Assembly (NCBI GenBank): GCA_900318645.1
Contig: ONLH01000013.1
Coordinates: 1-63,544, forward strand
Reading direction: 5' to 3'
Length of the DNA stretch: 63,544 nucleotides
From: an uncultured Prevotellaceae bacterium
GTDB lineage: Bacteria; Bacteroidota; Bacteroidia; Bacteroidales; Muribaculaceae
Of this stretch, positions 34,580-42,361 are shown one piece after another. The notes under the pieces are model-generated. The model worked only from the letters and a program-made list of their open reading frames with translations, did no database searches and was not told where the DNA came from. The position numbers and the translations under genes are program-made. Numbering within the stretch: position 1 is the first letter of the stretch; each line of letters opens with the position of its first letter.

Positions 34580-35128
34580 ATGAGTAATATGAAAAAAGTA
34601 ATCGTTATTTCTACGAGCCTGCGTCCAGGCTCAAACAGCGATATGCTCGCTGATAAGTTTGCCGAAGGCGCCAAGGCTGCCGGTCACGATGTAGAGAAGA
34701 TTTCTCTTGTGGGTAAGAACCTGCAGTTCTGCAAGGGTTGCTTGGCGTGCCAAAAGCTTGGTCGTTGTGTCATCAACGACGACGTGAACGACATCATGGC
34801 ACAGGTCTTGAAGGCTGACGTCGTGGTATGGGCGACGCCTATCTATTACTATGAAATGAGTGGACAGATGAAGACGCTCATCGATCGCATGAATGCCATG
34901 TACCCATTGGACTACCAATTCCGTGATGTCTATCTGCTGACCACTGCAGCCGAGGATGAGGAGCATGTGCCCCAACGTGCTGTGGCTGGATTGACGGGAT
35001 GGATCGACTGCTATCCCAAGAGCCGTCTGGCAGGAACCCTCTTCTGCGGTGGCGTGAATGCTGCCCGCGATATTGAGGGCAACACCAAGTTGCAGGCTGC
35101 CTACGATTTGGGTAATAGCATTGCCTGA
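34580..35128 (+). CDS. Flavodoxin-fold NAD(P)H-dependent oxidoreductase
   Basis: A 182-residue protein with the FMN-binding loop STSLRPGSNSDMLAD, a CKGCLACQKLGRCVINDD cysteine cluster typical of the iron-sulfur flavoprotein-like/NADPH-FMN reductase family, and the second FMN loop WATPIYYYEMSGQMK. It probably reduces small molecules in the cytoplasm. ATG 34589 (MKKVIVIST) is an equally good start. It is 3 bp from the YjbR-like gene. Confidence 0.82.
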   Translation: MSNMKKVIVISTSLRPGSNSDMLADKFAEGAKAAGHDVEKISLVGKNLQFCKGCLACQKLGRCVINDDVNDIMAQVLKADVVVWATPIYYYEMSGQMKTLIDRMNAMYPLDYQFRDVYLLTTAAEDEEHVPQRAVAGLTGWIDCYPKSRLAGTLFCGGVNAARDIEGNTKLQAAYDLGNSIA

Positions 35129-35130
35129 AA

Positions 35131-35481
35131 ATGAATATCGAAGACTATAGGGAGTTTTGCCTCTCGTTGGGCGACGATGTGGAGGAGGAACTCCCTTTCA
35201 CAGCATTCCATTATGCCAGCGGCGTGCTGGTGTTCTATGTGCATGGCCACATGTTCTCGTTCTTTGACTGCGATCACTTCAACGTCATCACGCTCAAGTG
35301 CCAGCCCGAACGCATTGACGAACTGCGTGCTGCCCATGACTGCATTGTCAAACCTTTCAACATGTCACCCAAACATTGGCTTGGCATAGATACTAATACC
35401 GCCCCCGATGAACTACTGCAGGAACTCACCCGCAACTCCTATGAGATTGTCAAGGCCAAGTATAAACCGAAATTACCTTAG
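35131..35481 (+). CDS. MmcQ/YjbR-family protein
   Basis: A 116-residue single-domain protein of the YjbR/CyaY-like fold: MNIEDYREFCLSLGD, VEEELPF, then LKCQPERIDELRAAHDCI, and the terminal PKHWLGID and NSYEIVKAKYKPKLP patterns. Members bind DNA in a double-wing arrangement in the few tested cases; function is unknown. Its stop overlaps the convergent anti-sigma-like gene by 4 bp. Confidence 0.85.
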   Translation: MNIEDYREFCLSLGDDVEEELPFTAFHYASGVLVFYVHGHMFSFFDCDHFNVITLKCQPERIDELRAAHDCIVKPFNMSPKHWLGIDTNTAPDELLQELTRNSYEIVKAKYKPKLP

Positions 35482-35888
35482 ATCTTTGCTTTGACGTTGA
35501 AAATCGAGCGCATGCGCAAGACTTCTTGAATATTGCTGATTAATGCGGCAATGCCAAGTGTCATCAGCAGAGAAATGACTGTGACAGTAATGAACCGGGA
35601 GTTCTCGCCCAGCCATTGCAAGAGGAAAAATTGACTCTTGAAGGTGAATACAGGAGCATCCATTGGCGTTGAGAGAATGTATGCCATTGCAATGCCACCA
35701 CTGATAATACCGGCAATAAATGCCACGACCACAGCCATCTTGTAACGACGGATGGTCGCCTCCTGGTGTTGCTTGATAAACTCAACGGCATCCAAGCGCT
35801 TGGTGAGCGATGTCATAAAGGCATCCTCGTCGTCGAAGTGTGGTTGATGGGAGAGGAAGAGTTCCTCAAGGGCTTTATCTTTGTTCAT
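35478..35888 (-). CDS. Two-helix membrane protein, probable partner of the ECF sigma factor
   Basis: A 136-residue protein with a cytoplasmic N-terminus of about 45 residues (FDDEDAFMTSLTKRLDAVEFIKQHQE) and membrane helices near 50-72 and 98-120. Its start overlaps the sigma-factor stop by 4 bp. The position and topology fit an anti-sigma factor or sigma-linked regulator, but the N-terminal region is not a recognisable zinc anti-sigma domain. Functional role is inferred from context only. Confidence 0.65.
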   Translation of the reverse strand: MNKDKALEELFLSHQPHFDDEDAFMTSLTKRLDAVEFIKQHQEATIRRYKMAVVVAFIAGIISGGIAMAYILSTPMDAPVFTFKSQFFLLQWLGENSRFITVTVISLLMTLGIAALISNIQEVLRMRSIFNVKAKI

Positions 35889-36361
35889 AACTGTAATCTT
35901 GCTTTAAGTTTGTCACGTCCCCGGGAGAGTTGCTGCTTGACGGCACCTTCGGTTGTATCGGTGATGGCGGCAATCTCCTTGATGCCGTATCCGTTGAGGT
36001 AAAACAGTGTGATGGCCGAGCGTTCCTTGGGCGGCAACGTGTGCAGGGCGAGGTAGAGGTCCTGATGCTCAAAGGAAGCATCGGTAGCAGTGCTGCTGAT
36101 GAGCGTACGCGCCTCGTCAATACTCTCCATCGTACGGCAACTCGCCTTGTGGTTGAGGAAAGTATTATGGGCTATCTTGAAAATCCACGAACGGAACTTG
36201 CCCTCATCGCGATAACCTGCTAGCGAGAGGTAGGCCTTGACCAGGGCATCCTGTGCCAGGTCATCGGCATCGCTCTTGTTGCCGCAGCACAGGGCAAGCA
36301 AGAAGCCTCTCAGTGCCTCTTGCTCACGCTCCACATGTGCTATGAAGACTTCGCGGGTCAC
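35885..36361 (-). CDS. ECF-type RNA polymerase sigma factor
   Basis: A 158-residue sigma-70 family protein. Region 2 contains DADDLAQDALVKAYLSLAGYRDEGKFRSWIFKIAHN and region 4 contains LHTLPPKERSAITLFYLNGYGIKEIAAITDTTEGAVKQQLSRGRDKL (shown here by its parts: LPPKERSAITLFYLNGY and EGAVKQQLSRGRDKL). It would direct polymerase to a small regulon in response to an envelope signal. It sits between two membrane-protein genes, 4 bp after one and overlapping the other. Confidence 0.92.
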   Translation of the reverse strand: MTREVFIAHVEREQEALRGFLLALCCGNKSDADDLAQDALVKAYLSLAGYRDEGKFRSWIFKIAHNTFLNHKASCRTMESIDEARTLISSTATDASFEHQDLYLALHTLPPKERSAITLFYLNGYGIKEIAAITDTTEGAVKQQLSRGRDKLKARLQL

Positions 36362-36365
36362 CGAT

Positions 36366-36809
36366 TTATTCTTGTGTCGTCACTCTTTTCTCCTCGGCCT
36401 CAATCTCCTTGGCGAGCATCTTCTTGCCCACGAAATAATTCACAAGAAATGCGATGCCCACTCCAAGGGCAATCAAGCCAAAGCAGCAGGCTGCAAAGGG
36501 GTCATTGGAACCGCCGCCACCTATCCAACCAAGCCATGCTCCTGAGCCTATCAAGCCGATGCCGAGCAGAATGGCCAAGGTACCACACAACAGTTTAGTG
36601 AGCAGTTTCTCCTTCAGCAGTTTGGGCTTGGGCGAAATCTTCTTCATGATTTCTTCAATATCCATTTCGGGATTCTTCTCGATAGCGGCCAGCACGATTT
36701 GTGTGCGTTGGTTGGTCTCATTCATCTTGCGGCGAACGATCAACCAGACAACCATGATAGGAAGAACGCAGCATATTGAAATTGGCACTAAAAAACTAAG
36801 ATGTTCCAT
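36366..36809 (-). CDS. Membrane protein, DUF6249-like, first gene of the sigma operon
   Basis: A 147-residue protein with three hydrophobic helices (about 6-26, 72-92, 106-128) and a cytoplasmic segment NPEMDIEEIMKKISPKPKLLKEK between the first two. I associate this architecture with DUF6249 proteins found next to ECF sigma genes in Prevotella-like genomes, with limited certainty. Only 4 bp separate it from the sigma gene, so it is part of the same transcript. Confidence 0.6.
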   Translation of the reverse strand: MEHLSFLVPISICCVLPIMVVWLIVRRKMNETNQRTQIVLAAIEKNPEMDIEEIMKKISPKPKLLKEKLLTKLLCGTLAILLGIGLIGSGAWLGWIGGGGSNDPFAACCFGLIALGVGIAFLVNYFVGKKMLAKEIEAEEKRVTTQE

Positions 36810-36973
36810 TTTCTTTTTATTGTTTTTAATTGTTATACTTTTGTTTTATTGAACCAGTTCACCCATATAACAAGCCAAGAGCCCAAAAGGTGACGGCAAT
36901 AAGAAGAAAAAATGACGTTTTTCGAGAAATGCTATACTGGCATTGTTGATTTGTTTCTGTTCTCCAAGCGCTA

Positions 36974-37006
36974 GCGGGTACCTTCCATAGAGAAAAAGGT
37001 ACCCGC
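36974..37006. repeat. Intergenic inverted repeat between the sigma operon and a lipoprotein gene
   Basis: GCGGGTACCTT (36974-36984) with AAGGTACCCGC (36996-37006), an 11-bp perfect stem. It lies after the stop of the minus-strand lipoprotein gene and so may end its transcript, although no T run follows on that strand. The rest of 36810-37074 is AT-rich with nothing else I can name. Confidence 0.5.
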
Positions 37007-37074
37007 CAGCAGAAAAATCAGGATAAATCAATCAATTTTTTGTGGTGAGAGTTTCAGCGCTGGTGCATCTCTGC

Positions 37075-38121
37075 TCAAATAACGGTGAAACTGGTGGTCT
37101 GTAATCCGGCGTATGCCCTGACGGGTGAGCCGTTTTTCCACAAGATGGTGTTGGTGATAAACTCCTTGTTCTCGTTGAAGAAGTATTCAAGAGTGACGAC
37201 ATAGATGTCGGAGCCATAAGTCTTGATTTCGACCACTTCAGATGACATTGACTTCTCGGGATAATACTCCAGGTGAGTAATCTCGCCATTGTGCCAAACC
37301 GTAGCCACCGATTTGTCATGATAAGGCTCAGAGCCTCCGGCAAAGATGTCGCCATAACACTCGGTAAGGGAACACACTTCACCTAAACTGGTATCTTCAT
37401 CGTATTGATCAAATGAGGCCTCGGACAATGGCATCACTTGAAGTTTCTTGTCGACCCAAATCACTGGCCATCCATTGATTGAGCCACCTATCAGGCAATG
37501 ATTGCGATCATAGGCATATACACTTGTGCACTCTCCCCTAATGCCTTTGTCAAAGAGGGGAAGCATCTCATAGGTATATTTGCCCTTGTGCTCGGTGTAG
37601 AGCACTGGCAGATATTCCCCATGTGAGTCATCGGTGACTTTATGCCCTACCACATAGCATTCTCCTTCGCTCACTGAAAGCGCTTGTTTTGCCGGGAGAT
37701 AACGCTTAGCATCCTCGAGAGGGAAAATGCCGCTATTCTTCAAAACATTCGGATAGTCTAACAGGTAGATGTAGTAATCCCACTTAGCCATGCCATTAAT
37801 CCAGTGATTAACGTCGTCAATGAAATCGACATGCAGTGTGTTCCACTTTCCGTTTTTCCAATAGCCTTCTTTCTCTTTTTCATGGATGCCAGATACAAAA
37901 TAGTCGCCTTTATCTGCAATGATTTGGTTAGCATAGCTGCAGTTTGGCAAAGTGGTCACAAGTTCCTGGTTCTGATCGTAAATCTGGCCCTGTGGAGTGA
38001 GAAACAGCACCGTACGCTCGCCCTCAGGCTTAATCCAGTTATCAGGTTCGTGGTGCTCGCATGAGGTCGCAAGGAGTAAAATGACCTGCACGATTAAGAG
38101 GAGGATATACTTGTTATTCAT
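37075..38121 (-). CDS. Putative lipoprotein, beta-propeller-like
   Basis: A 348-residue protein with a type II signal sequence (LLLIVQVILLLATSC). The mature part has recurring short blocks of the type 'GD-Y/I-hydrophobic-G...K-NG-W' (DKGDYFVSGIHEKEKEGYWK, GECYVVGHKV, NHCLIGGSINGWPVIW, GDIFAGGSEP). These suggest a repeated beta-sheet, probably propeller, fold. It would be anchored in the envelope. No enzyme motif was identified; function unknown. Confidence 0.7.
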   Translation of the reverse strand: MNNKYILLLIVQVILLLATSCEHHEPDNWIKPEGERTVLFLTPQGQIYDQNQELVTTLPNCSYANQIIADKGDYFVSGIHEKEKEGYWKNGKWNTLHVDFIDDVNHWINGMAKWDYYIYLLDYPNVLKNSGIFPLEDAKRYLPAKQALSVSEGECYVVGHKVTDDSHGEYLPVLYTEHKGKYTYEMLPLFDKGIRGECTSVYAYDRNHCLIGGSINGWPVIWVDKKLQVMPLSEASFDQYDEDTSLGEVCSLTECYGDIFAGGSEPYHDKSVATVWHNGEITHLEYYPEKSMSSEVVEIKTYGSDIYVVTLEYFFNENKEFITNTILWKNGSPVRAYAGLQTTSFTVI

Positions 38122-38165
38122 GAGTTTTTGATGATGAAATTAGTATAGTCAGTTGTTGGCGTTGG

Positions 38166-39263
38166 CTAGAAAGAAGATAGCAACCCCTGGATGAAGTCGG
38201 TCATTATGGCGTCATGGCGGCGCACGTCGCGGTACATGGCCAGCTGGTTGCGGGTGCGGTCCAGATTGTGGGTGGGATACTTGATCTTGTAGTAGGTGTC
38301 CCCATTGATGTAGTCGGCGAGGAAGCGCACACACTGCATGTAGGGGAACAGTGCCACGGCGTAGGGCAACAATTCAATCTCGATGGGCGTGAGGAAGTCG
38401 CGTGCCGATTCCAGATAACCCTTGGTAAAAGCCTTGAAGATGTCCTCGTTGAAGCCCACACGGGACAGGTCGGGGTCATCCTCGGCAGTGAAATTGGCGC
38501 CGGTGCGCAGGAAATCACCGTAGTCCGAGAAGACGAACGACGGCATCACGGTGTCGAGGTCGATGACGCACAGCACTTTGCCCTGTTGGTCAAAAAGCAT
38601 GTTGTTGACCTTGGTGTCGCAGTGGCAGATGCGTTTGGGCAAACGGCCCTCGCGATAGAGGCGCTCGGCCTGGCACATCTCGTCGGCATCACGCTCCAGT
38701 TCCTCGATGATGTCACGCACCTCGTCAAGTCGACCTGCAGCATCGTTCTGGACGGCTTCGCGCAGCTGGCGCATGCGCAGCTCCATGTTGTGGAAATCGG
38801 GGATGGTCTCGCCCAGTTGTTCGGGCACGTCCACCAGCATCTTCTCAAAGTTGCCGAAGGCTTTGCCGCAGTCATAGGCACTCTCGGGTGTGACGGCCTC
38901 GTTGGTCACGGTGTCGGGAATATATACCATCACGCGCCAATAGCGGTCAACCTCGTCACGGTAGTAGGTCTTGCCGTCGCGGGCCTTGACAAATTGCAGT
39001 ACTTTGCGGTCAATATCATCGGTATTGCTGGCTTCCAGTTTATGACGGATGTGCGCGGTCACCACCTCGATGTTGTGTTGCAGCAGGTCCACGTCCTGGA
39101 AGATGGCATTGTTGATGCGCTGCAGTACATAGTCGGGCGCATCACCGTCAGTAACCACGTGATAAGTATCATTGATGAGTCCGTTGCCCAGAGGTTTTAC
39201 CTCCTGGACCTTGCCCTCAATCTCAAATTGTGCCAGAATCCCGGCTGTATCGATTGCTTCCAT
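38166..39263 (-). CDS. APH-fold sugar kinase (N-acetylhexosamine kinase-like)
   Basis: A 365-residue protein of the aminoglycoside-phosphotransferase/choline-kinase fold. It has a nucleotide loop PLGNGLINDTY, the catalytic loop ICHCDTKVNNML (Asp as base, Asn for Mg) and the metal-binding VIDLDTVMPSF. The closest remembered group is the NahK-like kinases that make N-acetylhexosamine 1-phosphate. It lies 70 bp downstream of a GH109 gene on the same strand, which supports action on the GalNAc or GlcNAc released by that enzyme. Kinase fold is secure; substrate is inferred. Confidence 0.8.
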   Translation of the reverse strand: MEAIDTAGILAQFEIEGKVQEVKPLGNGLINDTYHVVTDGDAPDYVLQRINNAIFQDVDLLQHNIEVVTAHIRHKLEASNTDDIDRKVLQFVKARDGKTYYRDEVDRYWRVMVYIPDTVTNEAVTPESAYDCGKAFGNFEKMLVDVPEQLGETIPDFHNMELRMRQLREAVQNDAAGRLDEVRDIIEELERDADEMCQAERLYREGRLPKRICHCDTKVNNMLFDQQGKVLCVIDLDTVMPSFVFSDYGDFLRTGANFTAEDDPDLSRVGFNEDIFKAFTKGYLESARDFLTPIEIELLPYAVALFPYMQCVRFLADYINGDTYYKIKYPTHNLDRTRNQLAMYRDVRRHDAIMTDFIQGLLSSF

Positions 39264-39281
39264 TATTCTTTTGCTTTAGTC

Positions 39282-39317
39282 TCTAGATATTCTAGATTTT
39301 CTAGAAGGTCTAGAAAA
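39282..39317. repeat. Four tandem 9-bp TCTAGAnnn repeats
   Basis: TCTAGA starts at 39282, 39291, 39300 and 39309, exactly 9 bp apart, with variable 3-bp spacers (TAT, TTT, AGG, AAA). It fills the gap between the GH109 and sugar-kinase genes, so it will be in their shared transcript. Confidence 0.8.
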
Positions 39318-39333
39318 GTTAATTCACTAATCT

Positions 39334-40872
39334 CTAATCAGTGGCGCCAGCCGCTTTCTCCCAATACTTAGCACCCTTGGCCTTCAACTGTTCGGTGAAG
39401 GCTTTGGCTGCAGCGCGTGTCGCAGCCTCGTCCTCGGGCTTTGCCCAGGCATGGCGGTATCCACGGAACCTGCTCCACTCGCCGCGGGTGAAATCGGGCA
39501 CTTGCACAGGCTTGTTGCCGTTGTCCATTGAGAGGCTGCCCAGTTCAGCCAGGCAGCACCACTCAGCCAGGTCATATACGTCAATGTCGAGAGGCAACCC
39601 GTTCTGCAGGCAATAGACCAGGCGTGAGTCCATGATGAAGTCCATGCCGCCGTGTCCGCCCACTTCACGAGCATCTTCGCCATAGCGCTTCACGAGCGGC
39701 GAGGTGAACTTCTGCAGGAGCGTCTCGGTGTCCTCTTTGTTCAGATAGGAATGGCCCGTATTGTCCTTGCTGACGTTGACGCCGGCTTTTGCCATCACGT
39801 CCTTGGCGAGTGCGAACCCCTCGACGGGATACTTGTTGACAAAGCCCTTGGTGCCGGTGAGCTGGTACATGCGGTTATAGGGTTGCGGCGTCATCACGTT
39901 GTGGTGGATCTCGATGACCTTGCCTTTCTCGGTTGAGATGAGTGTAGTGGTGTGGTCACCGTTCTTGAAGTCGGGGCAATACTCGCCTGTGCGAGCCTTA
40001 AACAGTTCCTGGCCATTAAAGGAGCGGGTATCCATCGCCACCAGCGTTCTCATGCGGTCGCCGCGGTGAAGGTTAAGCACTTGCGCGATGGGCCCCAGGC
40101 CATGGGTGGGATAAACGTCACCGCGGAATTTGCTGTTGTAGTCCAGACGCCAGCCCAACTTGTCATTGTCATCGTTTTTCCAATATTCGTCCCAGTAGGG
40201 CGACAACTCGTGGCGGTAAGCCCCTTGAACATAGATGACTTCGCCCAGCAGGCCCCTTTGAGCCATGTAGAGCGAGTTGAGTTCGAAGAAGTCATAGCAG
40301 CAGTTCTCGAGCATCATCACGTGCAGGCGCTTGCTCTCGCTCAGGTTGATCAACGACCAGATCTCGGTCATGTTCATCGCCGAGGGCACCTCGATGGCAA
40401 CATGGTGGCCGTGCTCGAGCGCCTCGCGTGCTACCAGATAGTGGTGAAGCCAATCAGTGGCGATATACACCAGGTCGATGTCGGTGCGCTTGCACAGGTC
40501 CTTATAGCCATCTTCCCCATAATAGACGTCGGCAGCAGGCATCGATGCCTTGTGCAAAATCTCTTGGCAAGCCTCGGCGCGGTCGCGCTCGTGGTCACAC
40601 AGGGCTTTCACTTCAATGCCAGGGATGTGTGTCCAGCGCTCTACAGCGTCGGGTCCACGCATGCCTAATCCCACGAATGCCACTCTCACGACAGGAATTT
40701 TGGGCACCGTCATCCCCAAAGCCGACTGTTGCCCTGCGGGTCGCTGGGGAACCTCGGTCACGATGGTCCCGTTCTGAATGGTATAAGGCCAATTAAACTG
40801 CGCCCATAGGCTTGACGGCAGCAGCACGGCAACCGTCAGAAGAACTGCTAAGGTGTTATAACGATATCTCAT
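39334..40872 (-). CDS. GH109-like NAD-dependent glycosidase (alpha-N-acetylgalactosaminidase type)
   Basis: A 512-residue exported protein of the Gfo/Idh/MocA fold. It has a signal peptide (NTLAVLLTVAVLLPSSLWAQ) and a Rossmann start VVRVAFVGLGMRGPDAVERW. GH109 features follow: the EVPSAMNMTEIW region, YPTHGLGPIAQVLNLHRGDR with the catalytic-region His, and GGHGGMDFIMD near residue 415. GH109 enzymes keep NAD bound and cleave terminal alpha-GalNAc by an oxidation-elimination route. Ordinary sugar dehydrogenases lack these motifs and the signal peptide. Likely periplasmic, using host mucin-type glycans. Confidence 0.85.
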   Translation of the reverse strand: MRYRYNTLAVLLTVAVLLPSSLWAQFNWPYTIQNGTIVTEVPQRPAGQQSALGMTVPKIPVVRVAFVGLGMRGPDAVERWTHIPGIEVKALCDHERDRAEACQEILHKASMPAADVYYGEDGYKDLCKRTDIDLVYIATDWLHHYLVAREALEHGHHVAIEVPSAMNMTEIWSLINLSESKRLHVMMLENCCYDFFELNSLYMAQRGLLGEVIYVQGAYRHELSPYWDEYWKNDDNDKLGWRLDYNSKFRGDVYPTHGLGPIAQVLNLHRGDRMRTLVAMDTRSFNGQELFKARTGEYCPDFKNGDHTTTLISTEKGKVIEIHHNVMTPQPYNRMYQLTGTKGFVNKYPVEGFALAKDVMAKAGVNVSKDNTGHSYLNKEDTETLLQKFTSPLVKRYGEDAREVGGHGGMDFIMDSRLVYCLQNGLPLDIDVYDLAEWCCLAELGSLSMDNGNKPVQVPDFTRGEWSRFRGYRHAWAKPEDEAATRAAAKAFTEQLKAKGAKYWEKAAGATD

Positions 40873-40917
40873 AATTGTAGTAATAGCATAGTTATTTCAT
40901 AATTAAGATATAGCATA

Positions 40918-40925
40918 CAAAAATA
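40918..40925 (-). promoter_or_regulatory. -7 box for the GH109-kinase operon
   Basis: Minus-strand TATTTTTG, about 45 nt before ATG 40872. Confidence 0.45.
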
Positions 40926-40945
40926 GATATAAAAACCGAAAGTGC

Positions 40946-40990
40946 AAAACAAAGTGGCAAAATGCACTGTTTGATGATGCATTTTGCCAC
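40946..40990 (-). terminator. Intrinsic terminator of murB-murA
   Basis: A perfect 13-bp stem (GTGGCAAAATGCA, 40954-40966, with 40978-40990) followed on the minus strand by TTTGTTTT. It ends the murA transcript before the GH109 promoter. Confidence 0.85.
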
Positions 40991-41030
40991 TCAATAACAA
41001 TAAGGGGTATTTCTTTTTCTCGCGGTAGTT

Positions 41031-42341
41031 TTACTGGACGCGGGTTATCTTAGCTCCGATGGCATTGAGGCGTTCATCTATCTTGCTATAGCCTCGGTCA
41101 ATCTGTTCGATGTGGTCGATGCGGCTCACACCATCGGCACTCATGGCGGCAATCAGCATGGCAATCCCCGCGCGGATGTCGGGGGATACCATGTGGTTTG
41201 CACGCAGGCGGATGTGATGGTCATGACCGATGACGACGGCGCGGTGTGGATCACACAGGATAATCTGGGCTCCCATATCAATGAGTTTGTCCACAAAGAA
41301 GAGGCGGCTCTCAAACATCTTTTGATGAATCAGTACGCTGCCATTGGCCTGGGTTGCCACAACCAGCAGCACGCTCAATAAGTCAGGAGTGAGGCCTGGC
41401 CAAATCGCATCGGCCAACGTCAGGATGGAACCGTCCAAGAAACGTTCCACCTCATAGTGCTCCTGCTGCGGAATGAACATGTCGTCTCCTCGCTTTTCAA
41501 GGCGCAATCCCAAGCGGCGGAAACTGTCGGGGATGATGCCCAAGTCGTTCCAGGACACATTCTTGATGGTCAGTTCGCTGCCTGTCATGGCTGCCATGCC
41601 AATGAAACTGCCCACTTCAATCATGTCTGGGAGAATGCGATGGCGCGTACCGTGCAACTCGTCTACTCCCTCAATGGTCAGCAGGTTGGAGGCAATGCCG
41701 GAGATTTTCGCTCCCATTTGATTCAGCATTCGGCACAATTGTTGGATATAGGGCTCACAGGCTGCGTTATAGATGGTTGTTGTACCCTGTGCCAGGACAG
41801 CGGCCATCACGATGTTGGCTGTACCGGTCACCGAAGCCTCGTCAAGCAACATGTAGGTTCCTTGCAGGCGTCCCTTCGTCTCAAATGCATAGGCTTTCTT
41901 TTCAGCATCAAAATCATATTTTGCCCCCAGATTACAGATGCCCCGAAAATGGGTATCTAGGCGACGGCGCCCAATCTTGTCTCCACCAGGGGTGGCAAAA
42001 TACATTTTGCCTAAGCGGCTCAACAGCGGTCCAATCAGCATGACCGAGCCCCGCAATCGGCCGCATTTGTTCATGAAGTCTTGACTCTCGATAAACTCTG
42101 TGTTGATGTTTTCGGCCTTGAAACTATAGGTGTTGCCGCTCAACTGCTTGACGATGACGCCCATGTCGCCGAGCAGATGAATGAGATTGTTCACGTCAAG
42201 GATGTCAGGAACGTTCTCGATGACAATCTCTTCGGTTGTCAGCATGGTTGCACAGATGACCTCCAGCGCTTCATTTTTGGCTCCTTGAGGTACGATTTCG
42301 CCGTGAAGGCGATGGTTGCCTTCTACAATAAATGATGCCAT
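41031..42341 (-). CDS. murA: UDP-N-acetylglucosamine 1-carboxyvinyltransferase
   Basis: A 436-residue EPSP-synthase-fold enzyme catalysing the first committed step of peptidoglycan synthesis, transfer of enolpyruvate from PEP to UDP-GlcNAc. It has the GAKNEAL substrate loop (Lys22, Asn23), GRLRGSVMLIGPLLSR, and the active-site loop ATPGGDKIGRRRLDTH. The residue equivalent to Cys115 of the E. coli enzyme is Asp121 here. That substitution is known in other bacteria to make MurA insensitive to fosfomycin. It follows murB by about 20 bp. Confidence 0.95.
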   Translation of the reverse strand: MASFIVEGNHRLHGEIVPQGAKNEALEVICATMLTTEEIVIENVPDILDVNNLIHLLGDMGVIVKQLSGNTYSFKAENINTEFIESQDFMNKCGRLRGSVMLIGPLLSRLGKMYFATPGGDKIGRRRLDTHFRGICNLGAKYDFDAEKKAYAFETKGRLQGTYMLLDEASVTGTANIVMAAVLAQGTTTIYNAACEPYIQQLCRMLNQMGAKISGIASNLLTIEGVDELHGTRHRILPDMIEVGSFIGMAAMTGSELTIKNVSWNDLGIIPDSFRRLGLRLEKRGDDMFIPQQEHYEVERFLDGSILTLADAIWPGLTPDLLSVLLVVATQANGSVLIHQKMFESRLFFVDKLIDMGAQIILCDPHRAVVIGHDHHIRLRANHMVSPDIRAGIAMLIAAMSADGVSRIDHIEQIDRGYSKIDERLNAIGAKITRVQ

Positions 42342-42361
42342 GGTATTCAGTTTTTAGTGTA

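Noticed and set aside
36974-37006. Confident intrinsic terminator
   Set aside because: The stem is strong, but neither strand has a T run directly after it, so it is listed as an inverted repeat only.
38214-39371. A 385-codon plus-strand frame opposite the sugar kinase
   Set aside because: Val/His-rich composition typical of a reverse-complement shadow; the minus-strand kinase has catalytic motifs.
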